Below, one piece after another: positions 7,967-17,621 of a stretch of 64,000 nt of DNA (position 1 is its first letter; every line of letters begins with the position of its first letter). The notes beneath the pieces are model-generated. The model was not told the origin of the DNA and made no database searches. It worked only from the letters and a program-made list of their open reading frames with translations. Source of the stretch: Thermomicrobium roseum DSM 5159 (lineage in GTDB: Bacteria > Chloroflexota > Chloroflexia > Thermomicrobiales > Thermomicrobiaceae); NCBI RefSeq assembly GCF_000021685.1, contig NC_011959.1:1240001-1304000 (forward strand). The letters run 5' to 3'. Made by a program: the position numbers and the translations under genes.

Positions 7967-9147
7967 CGCCCCAGGAACCCGAGCGCCCGCACGACCGTGA
8001 GCCAGCGCCCGGCCGGGCGACGCGACGCTTGCACGTAGCGGTACACGTGCGCCAGCCGATCACTGGTGAAGATGCCGCGATAGCGGTTCCCGGCGTCGAC
8101 CACGGGGACCGCGGGGTGCCCGCTCGCCAGCATGCGGCGGTGCGCTTCGTACACGGAAGTCTCCGGACTCACGGCAGCGAAGCCGTGGTCCATCGCATCA
8201 GCAACGCGCATGAGATGCGCGACATGCGCCAGCCGGAGGATGTTTTCTCGCCACAGCATCCCCACGACCGTTCCATCGCGTACGACAGCGACATCGCGTG
8301 GTCCCCCTTGCAGCGCATGGGACAGCGGCTGCTCGGGGTCGATTCCACCACCATCCCAGACGGCGAACTGCCCGACTGGAAGGCGTTGCAGGACACGCTC
8401 CAGCTGGAGCGTCCGTTGCTCCAGCAAGGCAGCACCAGCCAGAAAAAGGCCAGCCAGCGGCAAAGTCGGCTCTCGTAGCCACAGACCGAGCGGTAGCGTC
8501 ACCAGGGCCACGAGATACCCGGTAACCAACGAGATCCGTGTCGCGCGCGCACGCTCGCTCAGAGCCGAGAGCCATGCTCGCAACAGCCGACCACCGTCCA
8601 TCGGGAAAGCAGGGATCAGATTGAACAATGCCAGCAGGACGTTGCTGGCCATGGTCAGGATCAGCAAGCTACCGACACTCGTCCCGGTCAGGAGACGAGC
8701 CACATCCGCGAGCGACGTCACCTCGTAGAGAGCGAGGACAACGCTCACCACTGGCAAGAGCGCGAGTGCGATACCGAGATTGAGCACCGGACCAGCCAAC
8801 GCGATCGCTGCCTCGCGGCGAGGTGGTAGTGGTCCCTGCTCGATACGCGTGAGACCGCCGATCGGCAAAAGGACGACGTCACGCACGGCGAGACCGAAGC
8901 GATGCGCGACGACAGCGTGAGCGAGTTCATGTCCAGCCACGCTCACGAAAACCGCCAGAAGCAAGAAGAGCCCGAAAAGCGTCCCTTCCAGCGGTTCTGC
9001 GCTCCGTCCCCCCCAGTGCCAGAACACCCAGGGGACGAGGAGGAGCATGGTCGGGTGGATCCGCACCGCGACACCGCGGACTGTCACCACCGAGATCGCT
9101 CGTCCCACCGATGAGCCCCAGTCGTCCAACTGCTCGCCGGCGCTCAT
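7963..9147 (-). CDS. Site-2 protease family zinc metalloprotease (M50) with CBS domains
   Basis: An intramembrane metalloprotease of 394 residues. The zinc motif HELAH (His73, Glu74, His77) sits in a membrane helix, and the third ligand comes from NLIPAFPMDGG (Asp184). About six hydrophobic segments fill residues 33-250. The C-terminal 130 residues look like paired CBS domains (segments beginning DVAVVRDGTVVGML and PAVPVVDAGNRYRGIFT), which usually bind adenine nucleotides and regulate activity. This is the SpoIVFB-like subgroup of S2P enzymes. The ATG at 9147 has GAGAAGGG upstream; the longer frame is not needed. It is transcribed with hsp20, whose start overlaps its stop. The substrate is unknown; an anti-sigma factor or damaged membrane proteins are possibilities. 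Confidence 0.9.
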   Translation of the reverse strand: MSAGEQLDDWGSSVGRAISVVTVRGVAVRIHPTMLLLVPWVFWHWGGRSAEPLEGTLFGLFLLLAVFVSVAGHELAHAVVAHRFGLAVRDVVLLPIGGLTRIEQGPLPPRREAAIALAGPVLNLGIALALLPVVSVVLALYEVTSLADVARLLTGTSVGSLLILTMASNVLLALFNLIPAFPMDGGRLLRAWLSALSERARATRISLVTGYLVALVTLPLGLWLREPTLPLAGLFLAGAALLEQRTLQLERVLQRLPVGQFAVWDGGGIDPEQPLSHALQGGPRDVAVVRDGTVVGMLWRENILRLAHVAHLMRVADAMDHGFAAVSPETSVYEAHRRMLASGHPAVPVVDAGNRYRGIFTSDRLAHVYRYVQASRRPAGRWLTVVRALGFLGR

Positions 9148-9313
9148 AGCGCCCTTCTCCCGATGATGTCGGCACACTCCGGCATCTTGTGAAGACCGAT
9201 GCCCCGACCGGATTGTACTGGTCATCCACCGATGCGTCACGGTGTTCGGACACCCCATTCGGCCAGCGGATCATGAATCGCCCGTCCGTACGCATGATGT
9301 CGTGTTTCACCGC

Positions 9314-9342
9314 TTGCATGATCGGGTTGTGTGCAGTATCAT
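9314..9342 (+). promoter_or_regulatory. Predicted promoter of pyrB
   Basis: TTGCAT (9314-9319) and TATCAT (9337-9342) are spaced by exactly 17 bases, about 100 bases before the pyrB start. The leader of this size could hold regulation, but I see no clear attenuator hairpin in it. Confidence 0.6.
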
Positions 9343-9442
9343 CAGCAATGGGTTCCTCCGAACAGGCGACCTCCCCCGAAGATGTACCGGTACGACCGGG
9401 CATAAGTCTGCGTGTGCCCGAGCAGGAAAAGGGGGGCGTTGC

Positions 9443-10408
9443 GTGAGGCGAGTGGTCCAGCATGTCCTGAGTGTCGAGCAGTTCTCGCGCTCTTACCTCT
9501 TCGAGCTTTTCCACCGTGCCGATGCATTCTCGGCGCTTCCCCGGCACGAGTTCACCGACACGGCTCGCGGTGCCATCATGGCGACGCTGTTCTACGAGCC
9601 GAGCACCCGTACTCGCCTCAGTTTCGAGGCTGCCATGACACGCCTCGGAGGGGCGGTCATCTCCGCTGAGTACGCCGCAGCGACCTCGTCCGCTGCCAAA
9701 GGAGAATCGATCGAAGACACAGCCCGGGTCGTTGCCGGGTATGCTGACCTCATCGTGATCCGCCATCCGGAAGCCGGATCAGTGGCTCGTGCAGCTGCCG
9801 TCGTCGACGTACCAGTGATCAACGCGGGTGACGGGACGAACGAGCACCCGACGCAGGCCTTGATCGACCTCTATACCATCTGGCGAGAACACGGACGGAT
9901 CGATGGGTTGACGATCGCGCTGGTCGGTGACCTCCGGTACGGGCGGGCGGCGCGCTCGCTGGCACGCCTGCTCACGCGAACGCTGGACACCACGCTCTAC
10001 CTTGTTGCGCCGCTGGTCACGCGGATGGATCCAGCGCTCGTCCAGCACCTGCGCCAGAGCGGACTGCGCGTTTTCGAGGTGGACGACCTCGCAGCCATCG
10101 CGCCGGAACTGGACGTTCTGTATCAGACGCGGATCCAGCGCGAGCGCTTCCGCGACCCTGACGAGTACGCTGCCGCCTTCGGCCAGATCATCGTCGATCA
10201 GGCCCTGATGGAACAGCTCGCTTCCCACGCGATCGTGCTTCACCCCTTGCCCCGCGTAGGGGAAATCGAGCCTACGGTCGACTCTGATCCGCGAGCAGCC
10301 TACTTCCGCCAGGCACGCAACGGTGTCGCGCTGCGCATGGCGTTGATCGAACACGTCCTGGCGCGGCGACCACTGAGTGCCGCGAGAGCGAACGGCTATC
10401 ACGACTAG
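9443..10408 (+). CDS. pyrB: Aspartate carbamoyltransferase catalytic subunit
   Basis: Catalyses carbamoyl phosphate + aspartate to carbamoyl aspartate, the first committed step of pyrimidine synthesis. The 321-residue protein carries the carbamoyl-phosphate loop FYEPSTRTRLSFE (Ser54-Arg58), HPTQALIDLYTI and the aspartate-site HPLPR. Length is normal. The start chosen is GTG at 9443 behind a purine-rich AAAAGGGGGG site. It stands alone: there is no pyrR, pyrC or carAB next to it, unlike many bacterial pyr operons. It is flanked by its own promoter and a good terminator, so it is probably monocistronic. Confidence 0.95.
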   Translation: MRRVVQHVLSVEQFSRSYLFELFHRADAFSALPRHEFTDTARGAIMATLFYEPSTRTRLSFEAAMTRLGGAVISAEYAAATSSAAKGESIEDTARVVAGYADLIVIRHPEAGSVARAAAVVDVPVINAGDGTNEHPTQALIDLYTIWREHGRIDGLTIALVGDLRYGRAARSLARLLTRTLDTTLYLVAPLVTRMDPALVQHLRQSGLRVFEVDDLAAIAPELDVLYQTRIQRERFRDPDEYAAAFGQIIVDQALMEQLASHAIVLHPLPRVGEIEPTVDSDPRAAYFRQARNGVALRMALIEHVLARRPLSAARANGYHD

Positions 10409-10436
10409 CCGGGAGCGCCGACTGGACTCCTGATGC

Positions 10437-10467
10437 CCCGCCCAGCGCGGGCGGGTGCGCTCTTTTT
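10437..10467 (+). terminator. Rho-independent terminator after pyrB
   Basis: A 7-bp GC stem (CCCGCCC / GGGCGGG) with a 5-base loop at 10437-10455 is followed by TGCGCTCTTTTT. It lies between the convergent pyrB and sigma-factor genes. Confidence 0.75.
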
Positions 10468-10476
10468 CCCAGCAGC

Positions 10477-11499
10477 TCAGATCCCCGCGTAATACTCAGC
10501 GAGCCGCTCGCGAGCGATACGCCGCAGCTTTCGGAGTGCCTCGTTTTCGATCTGCCGGACACGCTCGCGACTGATGCCGAGGAGATCCCCGACTTCGGCG
10601 AGCGTCCGTGGCTCACCATCCGAGAGACCGTATCGCAACTGGAGGACCAGTCGTTCGCGCGGCGTCAGCATTTCCAGAATTTCAGCGATATCGCGCCGCA
10701 TCAGCGACTCCTCGGCGAGTTCCTCGGGCGACTGCGCCAACTCGTCAGCGATGAGATCGCCGAGACTCGTCTCGTCCTCCTCACTGAGCGGTTGATCCAA
10801 GGAAACGGCCCGCTGCGCGGCCCGGACGATCTGCGCGATCTTTTCCGGCTGCACGCTCATCGCTTCTGCGATCTCTTCCGGTGTCGGCTGCCGCCCCAGT
10901 TCCTGCGCGAGTTGCGTCGTCGTCCGGTGGTAGCGAGTGATGGAGTCAGTCATGTGGACCGGCAAGCGGATCGTCCGACCCTGATCAGCGATCGCACGCG
11001 TGATCGCCTGGCGAATCCACCAGGTCGCATAGGTGCTGAAACGATATCCCCGGCGCCAGTCGAACTTCTCGACTGCCCGCATGAGCCCGATGTTTCCCTC
11101 CTGAATGAGATCGAGGAGCGACAGCCCCCGCCCAACATAGCGCTTCGCGATGCTGACCACCAACCGTAGATTCGAGCGGACGAAGCGTTGCAGCGCCTCG
11201 GTATCCCCCTCCTTGATGCGCTTGGCGAGCTCGACTTCCTCTTCGGGCGTGAGCAACGGTGCCTCAGCGATGTCCCGCAGGTAGAGCCGCAGGGGATCGC
11301 TGGCCAGCGAAGGATCGCTCCGGAAGAGATCTTCCAGTTCCGCGTCGCTGAGGAGCGCCTCGGGCTCGACGATTTCCGCTTCGACCGGCTCGATCGCTCG
11401 CTCCTCGGCAAACGCTTCGCTCGCTTCCCGCTCCACCGACCGGCTCGTTCCACTTCGCCGGCGCCGGCTGGTCTCCCGTCGCTCGCGCTCCTGCGTCAT
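10477..11499 (-). CDS. RNA polymerase sigma-70 factor, primary (RpoD/SigA) type
   Basis: A sigma factor that directs RNA polymerase to -35/-10 promoters. The 340-residue protein has region 1.2 (DPLRLYLRDI), region 2 with the -10 recognition helix FDWRRGYRFSTYATWWIRQA, region 3, and region 4 with the -35 helix-turn-helix (GISRERVRQIENEALRKLR). Region 1.1 is absent or reduced; the N-terminus is an Arg/Glu-rich tail. This architecture is that of SigA or a close group 2 paralogue. The second of two close ATGs (11499) has GGAGG at the better distance. It is divergent from the sbcC-like gene. Promoters found in this window match what such a sigma factor would read. Confidence 0.93.
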   Translation of the reverse strand: MTQERERRETSRRRRSGTSRSVEREASEAFAEERAIEPVEAEIVEPEALLSDAELEDLFRSDPSLASDPLRLYLRDIAEAPLLTPEEEVELAKRIKEGDTEALQRFVRSNLRLVVSIAKRYVGRGLSLLDLIQEGNIGLMRAVEKFDWRRGYRFSTYATWWIRQAITRAIADQGRTIRLPVHMTDSITRYHRTTTQLAQELGRQPTPEEIAEAMSVQPEKIAQIVRAAQRAVSLDQPLSEEDETSLGDLIADELAQSPEELAEESLMRRDIAEILEMLTPRERLVLQLRYGLSDGEPRTLAEVGDLLGISRERVRQIENEALRKLRRIARERLAEYYAGI

Positions 11500-11731
11500 G
11501 CACATCCTCCAGCATCGATCCCGTGCCCCTCACCCCCGTCACCCGTCATCGACCCAGGGTAACGGTGCCGAGTCGTCGAGGTCAGGGGAGGGGGATTTCG
11601 CCAGACGAACTTCCCCAGATCGGCAGGTCGCCTCCGCTACCCGCGACCCTGCCATCTGGTTGGGCAACGCGGGCCTCCTCGCACGCTGTCAGTATATACT
11701 CTTGGCTGAGGCGACGCGCGAAGGATCATCC

Positions 11732-14284
11732 ATGATTCCTACTCGTCTGGTTCTCCGGCACTTTCTGTGCTATCGCGACCCGGTGGAAGTCGATTTTACC
11801 GGTCTGCAGCTGGCCTGCCTGTCCGGTGAGAACGGCGCCGGCAAGTCGGCCCTCCTCGATGCGATGACCTGGGCGTTGTGGGAAAAGGCACGCGCCAGCA
11901 ATCAACATCTGGTCAGCCTCGGCGAACTCGAGACACGCGTCGAGTTCAGCTTCCGTCTCGACGGGCGAGAATACCGGGTCGTTCGGGCGTATACGAGCAG
12001 TGGCAAGAAGGGTTCGCTGCTCGAACTCCATGTCAGGACAGAGGATGGCTGGTATCCGCTCGCCTCCAGCGGCAAGCACACTGTGCAAGCGGAAATCGAT
12101 CGCCTGCTCGGCATCAGTTACTCGACGTTCGTCAATTCTGTCTTTCTCCTCCAGGGAAGAGCGGATGAGTTCACCCGCCAGACACCGGCCAAACGGAAAG
12201 AAATTCTGGCCGAATTGCTCGAGCTCGACCGGTACGAGCGATATCGCGAGGTCGCTCGCGAGGAAGCGAAACGACTCCACGACGAGCGCACTCGCTCCGA
12301 GCAGATGCTCGCCGCACTCCGCGAGCAGGCAGCCCAGGCACCTGCACTCCGCGACCAGGTCACCCGGCTCGAAAACGCGCTCGACGCCCAGCGAGCGCAG
12401 TTGGCACAACTGCGCGAGCAGCTCAAGCTCAGGCAAGAGCGCTTGTATCGACTGCAACTGGAAGTCGAGCGTTACCGCGAGCGGTCAGCACGCCACGCTG
12501 AACTCGTGAGAGAGTGCGCAAAACGTCACGAAGAAAAGGATCGACTGGAACAACGACTCGCGACGCAGCAGGCCATCCTGCAACGCGCGCCGGAGATCGA
12601 GCGTCGAGCACAGGAACTGGACGCCGTCCAGCGCGAACTCGACGAACTCGGTCGCATCGCCGCGGAACGGCAGCGTATCCAGCAGGAGCTCCTCCAGCGC
12701 GAGCGTGACCTGGAAAGCAAGCGACGCGAACGTGCTGTCCGCAAGCAAGCGCTCGAGACCCGCATCAAAGAGACGGAGCAGGCGCTCGCTCAACGGCCCG
12801 AGCTGCAAGCGCGACTCGTCCAGATCGACGAGGAGCTTGCTCGACTCGCCACCCTCCGGGAGCGGCAAGCGGAACTCGACAACCAAAAGGTGCAACGCGA
12901 AGCGCGGCGCGGTGAATTGCGGGCGCTCGCGAACCAACTGCGCCAGCAGATGAAGGAACTTCAGGAACAGTTACAGCAGCTGTCCGCCATCGACGCCGTC
13001 TGTCCCGTGTGTCTCCGACCGCTCACGCCGGAGGAACGCGCTCGCCAGGAGGCTCAAGTACGCGAACGAGGAGCGCAGCTTCGGTCCACCTTCGACGCCA
13101 GCCGGAATGAAGACCTTCAGCTCGCCAAGGAGTTAGAGGAAATCCAGCAGCGTCGTCGCGAGCTCGACGCCGAATTGAGGAGAGAGGGTGATCTCCAAGC
13201 CGAAGGCGGCAAGATACGCGGTGATCTCGAAAAACTCGCTCGGCAGGAGCGCGAACTGGCTCAGTTGCGGCGCGAATTGGAGCAGCTGAGTCGCTCGGAG
13301 GAGTTCGACCCCGAGTACCGATCACTCGCAGACGAGGTGCAGAAGCTCCGGCAGCAATTGACAGCACTCGTTTTCGATCCGGAACGCCGTGAGGCACTCG
13401 AGCGACGGCGCCGCGAACTCGAGCCGGTTCGGCAAGAACTACTGCAACTGCGCGACGCGCGAACAGCTGTGCAGCACCTCGCCGAACGGCTGAGCGAACT
13501 CGAACGCGAGATCGCGACGCTCGAGACCGAGCGGGTGAGTTTGGAGGCTGAACTGGCAGCCTGGTCCCCGCCAGAACGAGAACTGGAGACCGTGCACAGC
13601 GAACTCGAACAACTGAAGCAGCGCGAACAGAGCGAAGAAGAACTGATCGAGCGGTTGCAGTCCCAGCTCGGTGCTCTGCGGCAGCGATTGACGGATGCGG
13701 AGGCAGCGCAGGATGAGGCCGAGCGCGTTTCGCGAGAACTCGATCGCTTGGCGCGCGAAATCGCCGTACTGGAGACACTCGACCGCGCTTTCGGTAAGCA
13801 CGGAATCCAGACGATGGTCTTCGAAAATGTCTTGCCGGATCTCGCCGAGGCCGCGAACGAGATTCTTGACCGCTTGCCTGGCAATACGCTCCGCATCGAC
13901 TTCGTCACTCAGCGGGACAAAACCAGCGGGGACGGCGCGATCGAGACGCTCGACATCCTGATCAGCGACGAGTTCGGCCAGCGCCCATACGAGCTGTACA
14001 GTGGTGGCGAGGCGTTCCGCATCAACTTCGCACTGCGCGTGGCCTTGAGCCTTTTGCTCGTCGAGCGAGCGGGCCGCCGTCTGGAGACATTGGTCATCGA
14101 TGAAGGTTTCGGCACACAAGACGCCAAAGGGCGCGAAGGACTGATTCAAGCCCTTCAGTCGGTCCAGGATCGCTTCGCGCTGATTCTCGTCATCACACAC
14201 CTGGAGGACCTCAAGGAGCAATTCCCACAGCGGATCGAGGTGTACAAGACGTCGGGCGGGTCCCAGGTCACCGTCATCCGCTGA
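11732..14284 (+). CDS. SbcC/Rad50-type DNA repair ATPase
   Basis: Large subunit of an SbcCD (Rad50-Mre11) nuclease complex, which processes DNA ends and hairpins. The 850-residue protein has an N-terminal Walker A (GENGAGKS, 32-39), Q-loop region (FLLQGRADEFTR), long Glu/Arg/Gln-rich coiled coils (about 170-410 and 445-700), a zinc hook CPVC at 424-427 in the middle, and a C-terminal ABC signature (LYSGGE), Walker B and D-loop (LVIDEGFGTQD). All parts needed for activity are present. The start at 11732 has AAGGATC upstream and places the ATPase domain at the very N-terminus. The nuclease partner SbcD is usually adjacent but is not seen in this window. Confidence 0.93.
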   Translation: MIPTRLVLRHFLCYRDPVEVDFTGLQLACLSGENGAGKSALLDAMTWALWEKARASNQHLVSLGELETRVEFSFRLDGREYRVVRAYTSSGKKGSLLELHVRTEDGWYPLASSGKHTVQAEIDRLLGISYSTFVNSVFLLQGRADEFTRQTPAKRKEILAELLELDRYERYREVAREEAKRLHDERTRSEQMLAALREQAAQAPALRDQVTRLENALDAQRAQLAQLREQLKLRQERLYRLQLEVERYRERSARHAELVRECAKRHEEKDRLEQRLATQQAILQRAPEIERRAQELDAVQRELDELGRIAAERQRIQQELLQRERDLESKRRERAVRKQALETRIKETEQALAQRPELQARLVQIDEELARLATLRERQAELDNQKVQREARRGELRALANQLRQQMKELQEQLQQLSAIDAVCPVCLRPLTPEERARQEAQVRERGAQLRSTFDASRNEDLQLAKELEEIQQRRRELDAELRREGDLQAEGGKIRGDLEKLARQERELAQLRRELEQLSRSEEFDPEYRSLADEVQKLRQQLTALVFDPERREALERRRRELEPVRQELLQLRDARTAVQHLAERLSELEREIATLETERVSLEAELAAWSPPERELETVHSELEQLKQREQSEEELIERLQSQLGALRQRLTDAEAAQDEAERVSRELDRLAREIAVLETLDRAFGKHGIQTMVFENVLPDLAEAANEILDRLPGNTLRIDFVTQRDKTSGDGAIETLDILISDEFGQRPYELYSGGEAFRINFALRVALSLLLVERAGRRLETLVIDEGFGTQDAKGREGLIQALQSVQDRFALILVITHLEDLKEQFPQRIEVYKTSGGSQVTVIR

Positions 14285-14384
14285 GCACGACTCCACGAGC
14301 CAACGCCGACCGACCCAGGTCGACTATACTCGGAGCAGGAGAACCCACGCCGAGCAGCCGCTTTCATCCGAACGAGGGTATCCG

Positions 14385-15794
14385 ATGCGGTACTGGCAGA
14401 ATCTTCGCTCACGATGCATGTCGCTTTTCCTCATGATCGTCGGCTTGGCACTCCTCGGCCAAAGCGGCGCAGCAGCGAGTACGCGCGTCTATCTCGTCGA
14501 AATCGATGGGGCGATCACGCCGGTGGTGGCCAGCTACGTCGATCGTGCTCTCCGCCAGGCCGCCGATCAGGGTGCGGAAGCCGTCGTCATCCAGCTCGAC
14601 ACGCCGGGCGGACTGAGTTCAGCGATGGACGAGATCATCCAGGACATCCTCCAGAGTCCAGTCCCGGTGATCGTCTACGTCGCACCGGAAGGCGCCCGCG
14701 CTGCCTCGGCCGGAGTCTTCATCACCTACGCCGCCCACATCGCCGCCATGGCACCAGCGACGAATATCGGCTCAGCCAGTCCAGTCCTCATCGGCCAAGA
14801 CGGGCAGGCCGCGCAACCGGACGACACGATGCAGCGGAAAGTCGTCAACGATGCCGTCGCCAAGATCCGCAGCCTGGCGGAGCGGCGCGGTCGCAACGCT
14901 GACTGGGCGGAGCAAGCGGTCCGCGAAGCCGTCAACATCTCCGCTGAGCAAGCGGTGGCTCAGAACGTCGTCGATCTCGTGGCCCCGTCGCTTCCTGCTC
15001 TCTTGGATGCCGTGGATGGCCGAACCGTGACCACGAGTGCTGGACAGGTCACCCTCCGCACGCGCGCTGCCGAGGTCGTTCCGATCCAGATGACGCTCAT
15101 CGAACGGTTCTTCCAAGTCCTGAGTGATCCCAACGTGGCCTACATTCTCCTCAGTTTGGGTATGCTCGGACTCTTCTTCGAACTCGCCAATCCTGGCAGC
15201 ATCCTGCCTGGAGTCCTCGGTGGCATCCTGCTCCTGCTCGGGCTGTACGCCTTGGGGACGCTGGACGTCAACTGGGCTGGCGTGCTGCTGATGGGCTTCG
15301 CCTTCCTCTTGTTCCTGATCGATCTCTATGTCCCAACGCATGGTGTCTTGACGATCGGCGGGATCGTGTCGTTCGCACTCGGCTCCCTCCTGCTCTTGCA
15401 GTCACCGGCCAGCCCGGCCTTCCAACTCTCGCGCGCTGTCGTGATCGCAGTCACCGCGACGATCGCCGGTGTGTTCCTGCTTCTCGTGTATCTGGTCGCC
15501 CGCGCGCACGCCCGGCGTCCACAGACCGGAAAGGAGGCGTTGCTCGGCGCACGAGCTGTCGTCCGGCGCACCCTCGACCCGGAAGGCATGGTCTTCGTCG
15601 AGGGGGAATTGTGGCGCGCTCGCAGCCTCGCCGGCACCATTCCTGCCGGTAGGACGGTACGCGTGGTCGGAGTGGAGGGACTCGTCTTGCTCGTCGAACC
15701 AGCGAGCGAAGAGGAGCCGGCTGTCCGAGTCCGACGGCTGGCAGGAGACGTGCGTCGCTGGCGGCCGCTCGGTGCCCTGTTCCGCCGCGGATGA
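14385..15794 (+). CDS. NfeD family membrane protease (ClpP-class, with C-terminal OB-fold)
   Basis: A 469-residue membrane protein of the long NfeD class. After a signal peptide (about 1-31) comes a ClpP/SppA-like serine protease domain with the Ser-Lys dyad expected from Pyrococcus PH1510: Ser108 in AASAGVFITYA and Lys152 in MQRKVVND. Four or five membrane helices follow (about 236-365), then a soluble OB-fold-like domain typical of NfeD C-termini. The start has GAGGG upstream. The slipin gene begins 28 bases after its stop. NfeD-slipin pairs are a conserved operon in bacteria and archaea; the protease of such pairs is known to cut slipin or stomatin tails. A role in membrane quality control is inferred. 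Confidence 0.92.
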   Translation: MRYWQNLRSRCMSLFLMIVGLALLGQSGAAASTRVYLVEIDGAITPVVASYVDRALRQAADQGAEAVVIQLDTPGGLSSAMDEIIQDILQSPVPVIVYVAPEGARAASAGVFITYAAHIAAMAPATNIGSASPVLIGQDGQAAQPDDTMQRKVVNDAVAKIRSLAERRGRNADWAEQAVREAVNISAEQAVAQNVVDLVAPSLPALLDAVDGRTVTTSAGQVTLRTRAAEVVPIQMTLIERFFQVLSDPNVAYILLSLGMLGLFFELANPGSILPGVLGGILLLLGLYALGTLDVNWAGVLLMGFAFLLFLIDLYVPTHGVLTIGGIVSFALGSLLLLQSPASPAFQLSRAVVIAVTATIAGVFLLLVYLVARAHARRPQTGKEALLGARAVVRRTLDPEGMVFVEGELWRARSLAGTIPAGRTVRVVGVEGLVLLVEPASEEEPAVRVRRLAGDVRRWRPLGALFRRG

Positions 15795-15822
15795 GATGTC
15801 GTGAACTGGAAAGGAGTGGCCG

Positions 15823-16620
15823 ATGGGCTTGACATCGCTGATCACCGGTGCAGTCGTCGTCGTTTTGGTGCTCATGTTCCTGAGTTCCATGATCAAGGTC
15901 GTCCAGGAGTACGAGCGCGGCGTCATCTTCCGCCTGGGACGTTTGGTCGGTCCGCGCGGACCCGGACTGATCTTGCTCATCCCGATCATCGAACGGATGG
16001 TCAAGGTCGATCTGCGCGTGGTCACGATGGATATTCCGGTGCAGGAAGTGATCACGCGCGATAACGTGACCGTGCGGGTGAACGCAGTCGCCTACTTCCG
16101 CGTTGTCGATCCCAACGCAGCGGTCGTGAACGTTGCCGACTACATCCGGGCGACCTCGCAAATCTCCCAAACGACGCTCCGGAGCGTCCTCGGCCAGGTC
16201 GAGCTCGACGAACTCCTCGCCGAACGAGAGAAAATCAACCAGAAGCTGCAGGAAATCATCGACGAGCAGACCGAACCGTGGGGCGTGAAGGTCAGCATCG
16301 TGGAGATCAAGGACGTCGAGCTTCCCGAATCGATGCAGCGAGCCATGGCGCGTCAGGCCGAGGCCGAGCGGGAGAAGCGCGCCAAGATCATCCATGCGGA
16401 GGGCGAACTCGCCGCTGCAAGCCAGCTGGCCGAGGCTGCCCGCACGCTCCTCAGCGTTCCCGGTGCGCTGCAGCTCCGTTTCTTGCAGACGCTGACGGAG
16501 ATCGCTGCCGAACGCAACAGCACCATCATTTTCCCGGTGCCGATCGATCTCCTCACGCCGTTTCTCGAGAACCGGCTCGCTCAGGTCCCGTCCGCCATCC
16601 AGCCTGGTTCCGATGACTGA
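15823..16620 (+). CDS. Slipin (stomatin/prohibitin, SPFH family)
   Basis: A 265-residue SPFH membrane-scaffold protein. One N-terminal hydrophobic segment (about 5-25) is followed by the Band 7 domain, starting VQEYERGVIFRLGRLVGPRG, and a charged helical stretch rich in Ala/Glu (near 180-205, AEAEREKRAKII). These features match p-stomatin/slipin-1, which forms oligomers at membrane microdomains. AAAGGAG precedes the ATG. It follows the NfeD protease gene and converges with sppA, whose stop lies two bases beyond its own; no terminator fits between them. Confidence 0.94.
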   Translation: MGLTSLITGAVVVVLVLMFLSSMIKVVQEYERGVIFRLGRLVGPRGPGLILLIPIIERMVKVDLRVVTMDIPVQEVITRDNVTVRVNAVAYFRVVDPNAAVVNVADYIRATSQISQTTLRSVLGQVELDELLAEREKINQKLQEIIDEQTEPWGVKVSIVEIKDVELPESMQRAMARQAEAEREKRAKIIHAEGELAAASQLAEAARTLLSVPGALQLRFLQTLTEIAAERNSTIIFPVPIDLLTPFLENRLAQVPSAIQPGSDD

Positions 16621-16622
16621 GA

Positions 16623-17588
16623 TCAACCGAGCGTAGCGAGCTCGTAGCGTAGCTCGATCGGGCCGGTCGGGAGGACTCCCACCGGCCCCGCATCGTCCCG
16701 GCCGAACAAGAATCGCGCCGTGGTCCTGCTCAACGATTCCCAAAAGGTCGGCTGCGGGCGATAGACGCGGACCGCTGGTTCCGCTCCCAGTCCAGCCAGC
16801 TGGCCAGCTACTGCCAGGGCGTCACGGTAGCCGCCGAGTTCATCGACGAGCCCGAGCTCTTTCGCCTGGCGCCCAGTGTAGATGCGGCCGTCAGCCAACT
16901 CGCGCACGCGCTCGGGTGGCATCGCGCGACCCTCGGCGACGACTCGCACGAACTCGTCGTAGGCCTCGTGAACCAGCTGCTCGAGCAGTGCGCGCTCTTC
17001 TGGAGTCAACGGACGATCGCTCGACGCCATGTCCTTGAAGGTGCCGCTCTTGACGACTTGCATGCGAATGCCCAGTTTCTCGTACAAGCCGGACAGGTCA
17101 GGAATGATCAGGATCACCCCGATACTGCCGGTGATGGTGTCAGGCATGGCGACGATACGGTCGGCCGGCGCACTGATGTAATAACCGCCGGACGCGGCAG
17201 TGTCCTCGAAAAAGGCCACGACTGGCTTCCCGGATTCCTGCACACGTCGCACTGCTGCCCAGATCTCGCGCGCCGCATTGACGCCACCCCCCGGACTATC
17301 GACGCGCAACAGGACGACTCTGGCATTCGGGTTTTGGCGCGCTCGCTCCAGTTGCTCGACGATCCGCTCGGCGCTCGCCGACTCGCCGGTCAACAGACCG
17401 GCCCCACCGCGGAGCGCGATGGGCCCGCGGACACGGATCTCAGCGACATGCGGCTGCTCCAGCCAGCGGTCGAGTCTGCCCGATGCGAGCATGCCGAGCC
17501 CGGCCGTCAGCGCGAGGCAGCTCGCAACCAGCAGGAGACTGAGCCCGACGATCCACCAGGTGCGACGAGTTGTCCTCGCTGCAGGCAT
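16623..17588 (-). CDS. sppA: Signal peptide peptidase SppA (S49)
   Basis: A membrane-anchored serine protease that degrades leftover signal peptides. The 321-residue protein has one N-terminal membrane helix (about 11-34) and the S49 dyad: Ser133 in DTAASGGYYISAPAD and Lys185 in SGTFKDMASSDRPL. Length is that of the short Gram-positive/Bacillus type, not the 600-residue tandem form. The ATG at 17588 is preceded by GGAAGGA at 9 bases; an upstream GTG in frame would add ten residues. It is co-directional with and 33 bases after the PPDK-regulator gene, and converges on the slipin gene, so two membrane-proteolysis transcripts meet here. Confidence 0.93.
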   Translation of the reverse strand: MPAARTTRRTWWIVGLSLLLVASCLALTAGLGMLASGRLDRWLEQPHVAEIRVRGPIALRGGAGLLTGESASAERIVEQLERARQNPNARVVLLRVDSPGGGVNAAREIWAAVRRVQESGKPVVAFFEDTAASGGYYISAPADRIVAMPDTITGSIGVILIIPDLSGLYEKLGIRMQVVKSGTFKDMASSDRPLTPEERALLEQLVHEAYDEFVRVVAEGRAMPPERVRELADGRIYTGRQAKELGLVDELGGYRDALAVAGQLAGLGAEPAVRVYRPQPTFWESLSRTTARFLFGRDDAGPVGVLPTGPIELRYELATLG

Positions 17589-17621
17589 CCCACCATTTCC
17601 TTCCGACACTCCGACCACGAG

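Noticed and set aside
11691..11700. Palindromic AGTATATACT between sigma-factor and sbcC-like genes as a shared promoter.
   Set aside because: A -10-like box reads on both strands, but no -35 box at 16-18 bases is found on either side.
14319..14330. TATACT upstream of the NfeD gene as a promoter.
   Set aside because: No acceptable -35 sequence at proper spacing; left uncalled.
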